From Diadema setosum (taxonomy: Eukaryota; Echinodermata; Echinoidea; Diadematoida; Diadematidae): a DNA stretch of 64,000 bases. The DNA is taken from assembly GCF_964275005.1 (NCBI RefSeq), contig NC_092686.1:42406333-42470332 (forward strand), in the 5' to 3' direction. Below are positions 1-11,582 of the stretch, piece by piece. Made by a program: the position numbers and the translations under genes. Each line of letters starts with the position of its first letter. Positions within the stretch are counted from its first letter, which is position 1. Under the pieces are notes generated by a model, which ran no database searches, was not told where the DNA came from, and saw nothing but the letters and a program-made list of their open reading frames with translations.

Positions 1-337
1 CAAGGGTCCGCAAAGCCATACTACGAGTTCTTTTCACTCAAAATACCACCTATTTTCTGCATATGTAAATGCACCCAATGAAATATAGTCTCCTCAAATT
101 CCATCAGAAAAGATCTCATCTTCCAGCCAAAATGCAGGTTGTAGAGGAATATTCATACTCAATACTACAGCTATTCAGTTTTTTGCCAAACTGCATCATT
201 GATTTATAATTATTATTTTTTTCTTCATTTATTTTGGTATCTTTGGTACGAATTTGTGGAGGGGTCTGGGACATTCCATTTTATTTAAAGCTGTGAACCC
301 TATGAGGGCTTACTTCCGCGATTTCGAGTAGTACGCT

Positions 338-418
338 CATGGGTGAAATACGGGCGCCATTAGCTAACAGACCGATAGCATGGGCGAAATACGGGCGCAA
401 TTAGCTAATAGACCGATA
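338..418. repeat. Two-copy tandem repeat, ~41-bp unit
   Basis: Two near-identical adjacent copies, 338-378 and 379-418, share 'gaaatacgggcgc' and 'agaccgata', differing at a few bases. The rest of 1-950 shows no gene, only AT-rich DNA and a C/T run near 480. Confidence 0.8.
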
Positions 419-984
419 AAAGGCGTATAGTACTGTGATCATAGTAGTCTCGTTATAGTAGTGATTTCTGTCTCCCTTCTATTTCCCCCTTTTTAGGGGG
501 TATACAGGGTAAGAGATGTGCTTAGGACCTCGTTTTGTCATACAGAATTACCATTCCTGTCTAATTATGAAATGCAATTGAAGAAATGTTATTTATTTTC
601 CAATATGCAGTCCCACAAAGTTTAAGCTAAAGTAGCCCGAGAGAGAATGAGAAAGACGGCGTTTGTCAGCTCAAAAACAAACTTTGAGGGACAACAAATT
701 GAAAAGTAATGACATTACTTCAATTTTTTTCTATGTATCGACAGAAAATAATGCTTCTTGTGATATTTTGAGGTCTGAAACAATTTTAACGCAGTGCGCC
801 TCCTTAAAATGAAGAAAATGAAAGGAAGGTAGGGTTTGCTCCATAGGCTCATGTGTTAAGCTCTCTGTTTTATTACTAAAATGGCCGCCGTCCATGGGCT
901 CCATGTGGGGCTCCATACTACACCCGTTTGCGTGCGAAATCGCGAGAGTACGCCCTCGTAGCGCTAGCTTCTATACTCTTTGAT

Positions 985-1240
985 GGTGTCAGTGAGTTCA
1001 TTGACCCTATCTGCCAAAATATCGGAAATCCTTCAAAAAATCCACACAAAAATTTGCGGATCACTGCTAAAATTTAATCCTATGTCCCTTGTGTCATTTT
1101 CAAACTTCCCTGCAAATTTCATCTAAATCCGGTGCACAATTTTTTTAGTTATTTTGCACAAGGACAAACGAACAAATTAGCTAACTTACAAACAAACCAA
1201 CGGTAATGGAAACATAACCTCCTCCCTTGGCGGAGGTACT
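985..1240. repeat. Dispersed repeat ending in 'ggcggaggt'
   Basis: The stretch has the look of a high-copy invertebrate repeat: 'aaatttcatctaaatccgg', then 'acaaacgaacaaa', then 'aacataacctcctcccttgg' with 'cggaggt', an inverted CCTCC/GGAGG end. The 132-codon frame crossing its right side has no recognisable domain and is left out. Confidence 0.5.
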
Positions 1241-1977
1241 GTAATTACATTATATGGCACTGTGACGGCATTAGAGTCAAAACATAATTCTGGTACGTCT
1301 GCAAAATTGTCAAATTTCGCCCCAGAATGTACACGAATGCCTAAGAAATATGTGGAATGGCAAGATATTCGTTGGATAACGACGAAAATATTAACCAAAC
1401 ATGTTCGCATCTCAGAACTTCCCCATCGGGGTATGGGTAACTCGGACTCGGGCACAACTCGGCCTCGTTTTGACGGCGGGGTCGAGTTGTCCCTCCGGAT
1501 TATACGGGAGCGCTTCTCGTTCTGGTTGGTCGCAGTTGAAACAACCTCTTTGGCGCTCATGCAAAATAAATGTGCGCCTATCAAGAATAGAGTATAGAAT
1601 CACGAACTGGGTATAAATTGTCAGAAATAGGGCCGAGTTGTCCCGGGGACCGAGTTAACCTGGATCCTTCTGGAATAAAAGTCGGTATACTGATTTTTAC
1701 TTTGGATCTCAAAACACTCCGAAACAACTCATCAACACCGCAAATCGCGTCAGCCAGGTACGTTTCTTGGGAGACTCTTTCGATATATTGCAAGTAAATA
1801 TGGAATGGTGCCAGACGGGTTCTCAAACCCTTACCAGAACTATGTTTTCACTTTAATATGCATTGTAAGTCATTATAATCATTGCATGTACATGTATACA
1901 CTTGTATACATGCCGTTACTAATGTAACAATGCACATGCCCATAATCATACAGTACATGCAGACAGCTGTTACTTAC

Positions 1978-2184
1978 CTTCAGTAAGTCACCGTTACTAC
2001 TTCCAACGAAAGCCAAAGTAAAGTCTCTCTCTGTAGTAGTGATGATAGACATAGGTTCCACATCAGAGAAGGTGAGTACTGGTGAAGCAGTCACAGGGTT
2101 CTCACCATTGGCATATGTGTAGAAATTTCCCATCTCAGCAGTAGCTCGGCACTGTTTGCTTTCTGGATGCTGTTCGTTTGAGGC
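1978..2184 (-). CDS. Plexin-L, second coding exon: sema domain continued
   Basis: This is a 69-codon exon between an acceptor (ATACAG, ending 2185) and a strong donor (GTAAGT from 1977), in phase 0 on both sides, so it joins the exon at 3834-4898 without a shift. It encodes a later sema blade. The segment DFTLAFVGSSNGDLLK matches the plexin pattern in which a 'vaFlGTs.G.l.K' strand closes a blade, and MGNFYTYANGENPV matches the preceding loop. The gene continues beyond the left edge; no further exon could be recognised in 1-1977. The intron between the two exons (2185-3833) holds only low-complexity and C-rich tracts. Confidence 0.85.
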
Positions 2185-3833
2185 CTGTATAGCATATGTG
2201 GTAAACACGACAGAATCCACACAAAAAGAAACAACCTACTATGTATAATCCAATTTTCAAGCCATGTACTCTTCCCTCCTCCCCCCCCCCCCCGCCATGA
2301 TAATATTGCATCAATAATCCTGAAGTTTTTACATTTACTCTTCAATCACTTTGTGAGATAAATGTGCCTCCATAATTCATCATAAGGTAAACAGTCTGTA
2401 TACTGTAAAGCAAGATAATTTTGTGGCATGAGATTTTCGTAGATTGGAGCCAGTGGCCTTTTCGCAGCATGAAAGTTTTTTTTAGAATAAAACTATTGCC
2501 CTAACATTCAATGCACAGTGTTGACAAGAGCCTGTGTGCATTTTAATTTCATTAATATTCGCTCTCGCAAAATTCACAACATTGAAATGCATGAGGACAT
2601 TTCTGGTTTTCCATGAAGTTTTCATTTTTGACATAGTCTTACCACCATGGATATATTTGTAGGGGTCAGCAATTTAAAATCATTCCAACAGTAATGGAAA
2701 GACAAGATTTACTTTAAAGTACACATAGTATCCTAATGTGCAAAGAAGTATTGTAGATTACTAATTTTAGTGGGAAAATAGAGACCAAGTAGAGATTCTG
2801 GTCAGTCTCCAAAATTTACATTTTTTCCAGAAAAATACATGAAGAGAGAGAGACACTAGAACACAGAAATGCAATTTTGGAAATCTTGTAACACTTGGAG
2901 ACAATTTTGATCAAGAAGGCATGGAATTTCGCGTAAAAAAGTTGTGTTTTTTTGGCTCAATATATTATGACAAACTTCATCATCTTCCACAACTTGAGAT
3001 TGAACCTTCAATTTTTTCCCAACATTGATTCGAAAATTTAATTTTTATAGTCCTGAGTTTTATTCATGGAATGAAAAACACGAATCATATTCACTGATGT
3101 ATCAACTGAGAGAAATGCATGTACATTGATTTTTTTTAATTCATCCTGTGTATTTAAATTTCAGTTCTGATCTGAAATTCGTCTGTTACTTTAAAAACAA
3201 AACAAAAAATCAACTTTTATGAATTATACAATATCACATTTTTACACATTAGAGCAACATACAGTACGTAACTGCACAAAATGTTCCTATAGATCTTCAC
3301 ACCTGTGAGAGAATCATTACGGGTATTAGCAGGGCCGGCGCAACCGGGGAGGGGGGCTCGTTCACCAGAAAAAAAAAAAATGTGGTTAAGTTTTTCTTGT
3401 TTTGCTTGTTAGTTGATGTCGATTGAAAGCAGAAGAATCCTTAAAGTGGTAGAGGTGTAGGTACCACCCAGAAGTGGCTCCAGAAATATAAACTCCCACT
3501 ATCCCCCCCCCCCCCTTACCAACTTCTAAAAAATGTGGTGCCGCCGTGTCCAGTTACGTGCACATTTTAACAGCTTATTTACACGTACAAATGTATCTTG
3601 AGCAATCACTCCTATATAATTCTTGAAGGCGTGCAGCTGGAAGAGTAAAGATGCACGTAATATTTAAAGATAACAAATATTTACACAGCTTACAAACGGA
3701 TTATGAAAGCTAGATTTTCTTAAAGCAATGTATAATATGTATTTTCTCGCTCATGATTTCTGAATGGTCCTGCAGTAGGCCTATTATGCTGTAAATATAC
3801 TGTAGTGCAAAATAATATGTTAATAACACTTAC
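2185..3833. other. Plexin-L intron, no gene seen
   Basis: AT-rich intron with C-rich runs at about 2281-2293 and 3504-3515 and an A-run near 3370. No exon-like segment was recognised. Confidence 0.6.
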
Positions 3834-4898
3834 AGTACCACATTCGTTGCCTGTCAAGTAGTCAACTGATTTCCCTGTACAGTCATTTGCCACTGATGAA
3901 CATGTGATGCAGTCAACTACAGCTTGTGTAAATCCCTGCTGGATATCGCTCATCTTATAAAGACACAGAGCAGACTGTACAGGTGATGAGTTCTCCTTGG
4001 TAAACACAGCATACATGATATCATCTGAACTACTGATGCTCAAGGAGTCGGCTAGCTGGGATCCTGCAGGACCAATGTGAGCTGCTTGGATCACGTTGTA
4101 GTTTGATCCAGTCTGGTCTGTGCATTCTAGTTGAATTTGTGTGTAGGACTCAAAGTTGGGATCAGTTGTGTCTAAGCAAACGCGACCAATTGCAGCTGTT
4201 GTAGAACTTGATGGTACGTCCGGTTGAATAGTATAATAAATATACTGAGACTTAACAACTACTTGCTTGTAATAAACAATCCCCCTTTGCCTTGTGAGTT
4301 TTATTCTTTGTCCGGATACGAATGAAGTTATGCTAAACTTTGAAACAGGGTTTGAATCTGTCCCAGTGATACTTACACCTGTAAAGAGATACTGAGACCT
4401 CTGAGGAAAGTCACTTATAGCTACCACTCCAACTGAGGGCACATCCTCTCTCTTCACTACTTGCTCAGTTCCAAGATTATAGTATGTTTCTGCATCAGTG
4501 ATATTAGAAAGCTTCCTGGTCTCACAATATCCCTCACATCCTCCACATGTAATGAGTCTCTCTGCAGGTGCAGGTGCAATGACAAGCAGTCTGTTCTTGT
4601 CCTGTCCACTTTCATCCTGAGATCCCTGTATATTGCATGACCCGACCTCAACGGTTTCCTTCAAGATAAAATCTGATCCTAGATGATAAATCTCCTTCTC
4701 AGCTCCAATGTAGACATCACCAGTAGTGTTATCTACAGCCATGAGTCTGAAAGGCAGCCTGGGATTGGGACTGGAGAAGGATGACACCAGGTAGGAGAAG
4801 ACAGGTGCAGAGTGTGAAGATTGAATCAGGATGAAGAGGCAGAGTGCGTGAAACAGGGAAATTGGCAATGACTGCGACTTAGGACGACACCAAGCCAT
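3834..4898 (-). CDS. Plexin-L, first coding exon: signal peptide and N-terminal sema domain
   Basis: This is the N-terminus of a plexin-family semaphorin receptor, 355 codons in one exon. I start at the ATG at 4898 because a pyrimidine-rich tract ending in CAG (4906-4904) lies just upstream, so a 5' UTR intron probably ends at 4904 and the ATG follows in the context TCAACATGG. An in-frame ATG at 4964 would lie inside that intron. Residues 1-32 form a signal peptide with a hydrophobic core (LFHALCLFILI). The sema blade signatures typical of plexins follow: FRLMAVDNTTGDVYIGA, EIYHLGSD, NRLLVIA, and a cysteine cluster LITCGGCEGYCETRKLSNIT. The exon ends in phase 0 at a donor GTAAGT (3833). The next exon is at 1978-2184. 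Plexin identity rests on the domain pattern; the subclass is not assigned. Confidence 0.9.
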
Positions 4899-5325
4899 GT
4901 TGACTGTTATAAAGATAGACACAAAAGAGAGTAGATTTGTGGGGTTATTATCATTTCTGAACAACTCGTAATAACTGTATGGATTATTTTTTTTTTATTA
5001 GAAATCAGCTTTTATAATGAAGAAATAATTTTCATCCATGAAACACTACTCTTAGGTACTCGACTACTAACAAGGACTTGGACCCTTTGTGAAAAGAGCG
5101 TCATCATTTATCTTAATGTCAGTTGACTCTTGATAATGAGAGCTTTACCCGAAGATTGAATTTATATCTAATGCATGCTCGACGACACTATTTTTCCCCT
5201 GTTGGCTCAAAAGGCCCACTGAGATTTTTTTTTTTTAATCTGAGATTTGGTTGCCCGAGTAGAAATGCAACCGCCCAAAATAACAGGAAACATAACAATC
5301 CATTTTGACTTTAGATGCCGAACCC

Positions 5326-5376
<51 letters not shown>
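5326..5376. repeat. (TA)n microsatellite plus T-run
   Basis: About 16 TA units at 5328-5360 are followed by a long T-run. Short frames reading YIYIYIYI here are artefacts. Confidence 0.95.
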
Positions 5377-5667
5377 GCGAGATATTGTCTTTCCATTCGG
5401 GATCATACTCCAAGATTGTTAGAAGTTTTATTCTAAACTTGATTTCTCTCGAATAGTTACGTGAAGCCCACTTATACAACGCATTTCAATGATTTCTAAA
5501 AGACCTTCTTTCCGTTCCCAATGTGTCACAAATGTACACACTAGTAGTTATGTACATGTACAACCATGTATGATGTATTGTATGCATGGTTGTTTTAATA
5601 TGTGTATGTATAAAGGTTGACCAGGTTAATGGAGGACTTTCTATTTGGTATAGCTGCAGAACATGCA

Positions 5668-6563
5668 TGTGACAGGAAACACATTATAGCTCATTCAATC
5701 TAGAATGATATCTTACCCAATCCAGAATGTTCTAGGAAGTGCTTACATATTTGGCTGAGTGATGCACTGTCCCTTTAGCCCAATGTGATTGGTAGTTATG
5801 TACATAGACAGGCAGTGAGTCAGCTAGGATTTCTGGAACAGTCTTGAACTTTCAAGTATGTGCAAGTAGGTATAAGAATGTGGCCCCATGTTGGAGCAAA
5901 TTACAGAATATTCAAGAAAGGGGTGAATGGACATACCTATAAGCCGGAGAAATTTTGAGATAGGCAGAGTACCCAACACCTCTGCTCTGAAAGTTACGTC
6001 ACTTCTGGCTCTGAAGCGACTTGTTATAGTCATTCCTGTGTTACCTGCTGACCTGCTACATTTGTGGAGATAAGGCCTGGGAGACATTTTGCTTGTAGAG
6101 AATTAATTTGCCTACATTGGAGATGGACTCCATTTTTATGTCAATGGACAATTTGCTACGGCAAAGCTGTGACGGGCTGGATTCCTAGCTGGACATTATT
6201 GGCTGAATCATCATTCAACGCATCGACTGGATGCGGTCGTCATAACGTTTGGATTCTGCACGTTTCGCTGTAGACATATACCCTGGATTTTACCCTGGTG
6301 CATCAAGGATCATTCATCTGTCCATCGAACATCGTCTTTGGACATTTCCATGGGATTACATGGACCTTGTGATTTAAGATTTAGCTGTAATGCATGTAAG
6401 TGATTCCATTACCGATATATAATTGTTTATGGTAATCACTATTGTACTGATGTGAAAGCTGATTACGAGTCTGTACCCGCAATATCACTGTTAATAAACC
6501 ACCTGAACATTAGTTGATTGATTCCTTTGTGCGATCATTCTCAGTGTGATTCTGGTCGTAACA
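5668..6563 (+). mobile_element. Probable solo LTR
   Basis: A ~0.9-kb block starts TGTGACAGG and ends GGTCGTAACA (TG...CA ends). Near its right end it has an 'ttaataaacc' polyadenylation-like signal (about 6490) and a GT-rich stretch, as in gypsy-type LTRs. No internal region or second LTR is next to it. No clear target-site duplication was seen, so the ends could be off. A 69-codon plus-strand frame inside (6064-6273) matches nothing and is taken as noncoding. Confidence 0.45.
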
Positions 6564-7560
6564 AATGTAATTCAAATACTTGGTAATATCCTTTGTAAAT
6601 GATAGTTTGAACAATGCATGACATCAGTTAACCTTATAACTTCCTAACTCACATTAACTTCGTTATCGGAAATGTTGTTTACTGCTTTGATAGAAGTTGA
6701 ATAGCAGGTGTGTCCCCTTGCCAGAATTTATCATTTCCGTCGAGCAAAAGCTGCATGAGCACAGTTTGCAGCAATGAATTTGGATGTGTTCAAAATATTC
6801 AAATTTATGATACCAACAGTATACAGCATTTCAATTATGAGGAGTTTGAAAGACTTACCAGATAGGCGAAAGAAATAATCTTTACTAGTTGCAGTCAAAG
6901 TTAACAACCTCCATTGGTTTCAGCTGAAAAAAATCTCTTTATCACACAGGTATAGGTAATCATCAACAATGTTATAAAAACGGCTAGTTTTATATCAAGT
7001 TGTGCAACGTCTTGGCCCAGAGCTCCACAAGAGAGAACTACTCCTTGAGTATTTTTGAGTGTGCAGCAGGATCAATGAGAGCTAATATTTCTGTTCTACT
7101 TCCGCAATGAAGATTCATTCTGATATTCTTCTACGATGACCTTTGCACTTAGATGGGAGACGGGTTCGACCTGCTCCGTTCCTATGGTTGACAGTGGCAC
7201 ACCATAACAGATGTAATGACAAATTTGTCCTATATATCGGACCCTAGTCTCTGGTCATGCTGGTGCCTTCCGCATTATGGTTTTGACATAGCTACACGGG
7301 CTAAGAGAGGAAACTTCCCCGACATAGAAAGGAGGTTTAAAACTGCAGGTGTAATATTACGTCATAAGAGATGGCCAATAATCGATATCTATATCTACAG
7401 AATATAATGGTGTAGACATTTGAGAGTAGGAATTAGTTCCATCCATTCTAAACTGGTATAAGGAGCGGTTCAATCATACCCTACTGTCACTTTATACACA
7501 GTGACATGAAGGAAATAGTACGTTGGAGGTAGATCGCAATCCATTCACAAGAATAACACT

Positions 7561-7815
7561 TAAAGGGATTGTTAAGTTTTAGTTGGGATTCAGATTTTTT
7601 TTTTCAAGATGACTACAATCCCCTCAGATCCACGGACCACTTTTTTTATTGTGTCTTTGGATATGTCAGCCATTTCAAACCGATTTTCATCAATTAAACT
7701 ATTAATTCCTTTCAGAATGGTATGCTTTTTATTACTATTTCATACAAGTTGTTTCTTATTATCTGGTAAATTGTTTATAATAGAATCCCCACCTCAACCA
7801 AAAGTAATGAAATGA
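7561..7815. mobile_element. Foldback (MITE-like) element, copy 1
   Basis: Left end 'ttttagttgggattcagatt' pairs with the right end, whose reverse complement reads 'cttttggttgaggtggggat'. The ~255-bp element has AT-rich inner sequence. The same family is seen at 63525-63855. The 68-codon frame inside has no domain. Confidence 0.6.
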
Positions 7816-7997
7816 AATGATGGAAACGATACTAACAAAGGTAACAAAGAAGAAGAACCTTACAAAAACTGCTTTCTTTCATTGTCCGGATCGACTTGCA
7901 TCGACCGAAGTTTTGGATGACAGATTTGGTGTCCGTAGGCCTATGCAAGCAAAGAATGAGCGCGCTACATCAATTTCTAGACAGTAATACTGGCGTG

Positions 7998-8160
7998 TAT
8001 CGCGACAAGTACCCCCCCCCCCCCCCACACACACACACACACACAATTACCGGTTATTGATAGGGTTAGAGTAAGGATAAGGGCTAGGGTTAGGATAAGG
8101 TTCAGGAGTAGGAGTAGGGTTAGGGGAAGGGGAAGGGTCCGGGGTAATTGTCCAGGGGTA
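7998..8160. repeat. (CA)n run and telomere-like degenerate TTAGGG stretch
   Basis: A C-run and (CA)n at about 8011-8044 is followed by 'gggctagggttaggataag' and similar TAGGG-type units to about 8140, then a repeated 'ggtaattgtcc'. The TTAGGG units are imperfect, so this looks like an interstitial telomere-like or G-rich repeat, not a chromosome end. Confidence 0.6.
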
Positions 8161-8384
8161 ATTGTCCTAGAACCTTACTTGCGTTATGTCGACTGTCCGA
8201 AAATGAAAGAGGGTTCCTTAGATTTATACGCATGGCTCATCATGATGATGATGATGAAGAGGAAGAGAATGGGCATTCGGAGGAGGGGGACTTTCTCCAT
8301 CAATAATACAATCGAACTGCGATTGTATTTCAATTCGCAGTCTGTATCAGTGTGTGTTTGCACACATATCTATTAGGGGTCATC

Positions 8385-8860
8385 CCACGAGACGGACACC
8401 CACGAGTCATACGGCCCACGAGTTCGACAATGAAAGAAAGTCCATAAGTCATAGATCTTGCGAGTCATAAAACAGCCCATGAGTTCGTCACTAGACGAAT
8501 AAAAACCTGTGAATCCTTATCCAAGCAATGAAGGCCCACGAGTTCGGCACTAGGTAAAAACGACCCACAAGTTCGACATTACAAGGCGCGGCTTGATGTG
8601 TCGGTCCCGTGGGCCCTGTTTGCTTAGTGTCGAACTCGTTGGTCTCGAGTCATATAGCTCACGAGTTCGACATTGAAAAAAGATCCATGAGTCACACAGC
8701 CCAGTAATCACACAGCCCTTGAATTTGACACTGGGAAAATAAGGCCCATGAGTTCGATAATAAGCAAAAACAAAACAAAACAAAACAAAAAAAAGACTCG
8801 CGAGGATTAATGTGTCGACCTAGCAGGCCTTGTTTGCTTAAAGTGTCAAACTGGAATTTT
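8385..8860. repeat. Cluster of 'cccacgagttcgaca' motifs
   Basis: Over about 475 bases the motif 'cccacgag' or 'catgagt' with 'ttcgacA' recurs at least ten times with irregular spacing, including inverted forms such as 'cgaactcgttggtctcgag'. It is an imperfect short-period repeat, ending in a (CAAAA)n run near 8770. Confidence 0.7.
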
Positions 8861-9443
8861 TTATGTACGCCAATTCTTGAGGAAACACGTGTTTTTCCTT
8901 TATATTTGCACGTGAGGACAATGTGCGGTGATGAGACTATTTTTTTTTTTGTGCAATGCTCCCAAAGTGGAGTTTTGATCTACTTTTTAACATTAAGTAT
9001 TTTGAAGGAAGGCAAAACCCACGCATGCTAACTTCTTGGATACGATGCAATCTGACACACTTCCAATCACTTCTTGGATCATATTCAGGACGTTATTTTA
9101 AAGGATGCATGGGATTCGGATGGATTTTGAAATTGCATCGTGTGCAACGTGAAAAGTGTGCATACAGTGCAAGTCAGTGCTTCACGCATGCATGCTGTGT
9201 TACCTGCGTCTATAGTCACTGCATTGGAATCTGTATGTGATACACCCACGCATGCTACCTATGATATTTTGATATTGGTTTTGGTTTTTTTTTATTATTA
9301 TTATTATTTTTTTTAGGGTTTCGGGAATTGACTGAACGAGCACTATCTGGTTATTTCTTCCATGCTATATACGTGAAACTCAATATACCTACTACGAGAT
9401 TAAAAAATCGATTAAACACCAGTCAGTATGGAAAGACCAACTC

Positions 9444-9738
9444 GTGGCAGACCAAAGGATTGTAGAAAAGGATTGTAGAAGCTCCAATAGCTATGCTTCC
9501 TTCCAGATTGCGATACTCAATGCTAGAGACATTCAGAGTAACCCTGGGCCAACTACACAATGTAGTGAAGTGAAAGCACATAGGCCAACTCATCCACAAC
9601 ATGAGTACAGCCAGTCTTCTTGCTATCCAGAAGGACTGTAAGAATAGGGTACCTCGCAATGTATATTCCACCATCAAATCTCTTGGGCTCAACACTGAAC
9701 GGCCAACCCGTAGAGGAACCAGAGCAGGCTGGAAGACA
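9444..9738 (+). pseudogene. LINE ORF2 N-terminal remnant with 2A-like motif
   Basis: The frame contains ILNARDIQSNPGP at about 9516-9551. The D-I-x-x-N-P-G-P end matches the ribosome-skipping 2A consensus, with Q where E is usual. A frameshift follows near 9640, and the other frame continues VYSTIKSLGLNTERPTRRGT up to the nested insertion at 9738. The boundary toward 9440 is a guess. Confidence 0.65.
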
Positions 9739-9921
9739 ATAATAATAATAATAGCAATAATAATAATAGACATTTATAGAGCGCCTTTTCCACTGGATAC
9801 GAAGCGCTATGACATGTCATCCCTGGTCGCCATAGGAGATAAAAATTATATACAAGATACCAGGCAGTGACAGTACAAGTCCAGTGCACATACGTATAGG
9901 GACATCAAAATAAATAAGTCT

Positions 9922-10350
9922 TCAAGTTTTGTTTGAAATGATCAAGTGTTGGTGATGATTAGAGAAGAGGAGGGAGCTTATTCCACAGCCTAGGAGCAGA
10001 AGAAGAGAAGCTGCATCGTCAGCTAGTTTTTTCGTGTGTGGTTGAGTAAAGGTAATGGATGATGAAAGACGAGTGCGCCTGGAGTGAGAGTGTCGTACCA
10101 GACACTTCCCAATGTACTCTGGAGCTCTATTGTTGACTACTTTGTAGACCAGTAGGAGAAGTTTGAAGGATATTCTTGCTTTGACTGGCAGCCAGTGGAG
10201 TTGATGTATAAGAGGAGTGGCATGAGAACGTGAACGAACATGGTACACTAGTCTAGAGGCAGCATTCTGAACTCTCTGTAAGCGATCCACATCAGCCTGA
10301 CTGATTCCGCCAAGAAGAGCATTACAGTAGTCGAGTCGCGATAAGACCAA
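9922..10350 (-). pseudogene. Nested LINE ORF2 C-terminal domain
   Basis: The open frame follows the RT core and carries VLSRLDYCNALLGGISQ, RLQRVQNAASRLVYH and LHWLPVKARISFKLLLLVYK, standard C-terminal motifs of the CR1/L2 group. The end of the frame is altered by a shift, so the usual 'NxLP..iR' motif is broken. Confidence 0.8.
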
Positions 10351-10729
10351 TGCACGGACTGCTGCGTAACAAGTAAAAGCATCAATAAATTTTCTGATCC
10401 TCCACAGATTTCTGATTTAGTAGTTAGCTAACTTACAGATCTGTGAAACATGCGTGCTCATCTTTGCATCAGAGGAAAAGATAACTCCAAGACTGCGCAC
10501 ATGATCAGAGGGAGAGATGAGAGTTGTACCAAGAGCAAGTTTGATGTCCTGTACAAGCTTAAGATGGCGTTGGGAGGCAAGAACAAGAAACTCTGTTTTA
10601 TCTTCGTTGAGTTTCAGCTTGTTCACAGTCATCCATTCCTGCACTTTACCTACACATCTGGACAGTGCATTCAGAGTGAGTTCAACACTGGAAGGGCCAC
10701 TGGGGTCAAACTCAAGATAGATTTGCACG

Positions 10730-11563
10730 TCATCTGCATACATGATACTTAACATTTTCAGCACGAAGGAGATTTCCAAGAGGACTGGTATACATGGTGA
10801 ACAATAGGGGCCCAATTACAGATCCCTGTAGAATGCCAACCACTGAAGCACACTCCCTAGACAAGTGACCAGACACGCAGACACGACTCCTTCGATTTGT
10901 GAGGTAGGAAGCCATCCATTGTAGAGCTGAACCTTTGATACCAAAGCGATCGAGCAGAATTTCATGATCGATTGTATCGAACGCAGCAGACAGGTCGAGC
11001 ATTACCAGCATAACCCCTTTCCTTTTGTCAATGCTGCGAAGGATATCATCTTGGACTTTGAGGAGGGCTGTCTCGCAGCTATGGTTACTCTTATAGGCAG
11101 ACTGAAAGGACTCGGAGAGATGAGACTCGTTCATGTACTGAACAAGCTGAGATGTGACTACACGTTCAATGATCTTGGATCTGAACTCGATATTGGAAAC
11201 TGGTCTGTAGAGAATGTCCTTGTCACATGAGGATTTCTCTATCACTGGAATCACAATAGCTTGCTTCAGTGAGTCTGGGAAGGTTCCTGTTGATAGAGAG
11301 ACATTTACCAAAGCAGTGAGCGAAGGAGCAACAATTGGAAGATGCTTCTTCAGCAACCATGTAGGTAAAGGATCAAGACAGCAAGTCTTAGAAGGACTCT
11401 TCGTGATTATCCGTGTAAGTTCAGTAGCAGAAAAATCAAATTCATGTTGAGTTTGCTGATCTGCGTACATGGGGTTCAAGATCAAGTTGCTGCACTGGTT
11501 ACTCAGGTCACAGCTAATATCTTTGACCTTATCAGCAAAGAAAGATGCAAATTGGTTGCTCAC
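10730..11563 (-). pseudogene. Nested LINE reverse transcriptase (N-terminal and palm)
   Basis: A 277-codon open stretch covers RT blocks up to motif B (VVGILQGSVIGPLLF). It loses frame just before motif C, which is in the overlapping frame 10417-10815 (MYADDVQIYLEFDP, then LKLNEDKTEFLVLA). The frameshift near 10745 makes it a pseudogene. Confidence 0.85.
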
Positions 11564-11582
11564 ATCTACTGGTGAATCATGA

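Larger units (their letters stand above)
9738..11582 (-). mobile_element. Minus-strand 5'-truncated LINE nested in the plus-strand LINE
   Basis: This is reverse transcriptase of the same broad L2/CR1 style on the opposite strand. RT frame about 10730-11563: KTCCLDPLPTWLLKKHLPIV, SAYKSNHSCETALLKVQDD and VMLDLSAAFDTIDHEILL. Motif C, YADD, is at 10729-10740, in the frame 10417-10815. The C-terminal tail in 9922-10350 includes SRLDYCNALLGG and HQLHWLPVKARISFKL. No endonuclease is present, as expected for 5' truncation. The 3' end (9738-9790) has the (ATT)n-type tail and 'tatagagcgccttttccac'. Flanks 'ggctggaagaca' (left) and 'agctggtaaaaca' (right) look like a diverged target-site duplication. 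Confidence 0.85.

Noticed and set aside
1186..1616. Overlapping open frames on both strands (132, 111 and 71 codons)
   Set aside because: No domain, no splice support, next to a dispersed repeat; frames on both strands suggest chance.
6064..6273. 69-codon plus-strand frame
   Set aside because: It lies inside the probable solo LTR and matches nothing.
7130..7175. tRNA-like B-box word 'gggttcgacct'
   Set aside because: No matching acceptor, D or anticodon arms could be drawn around it.
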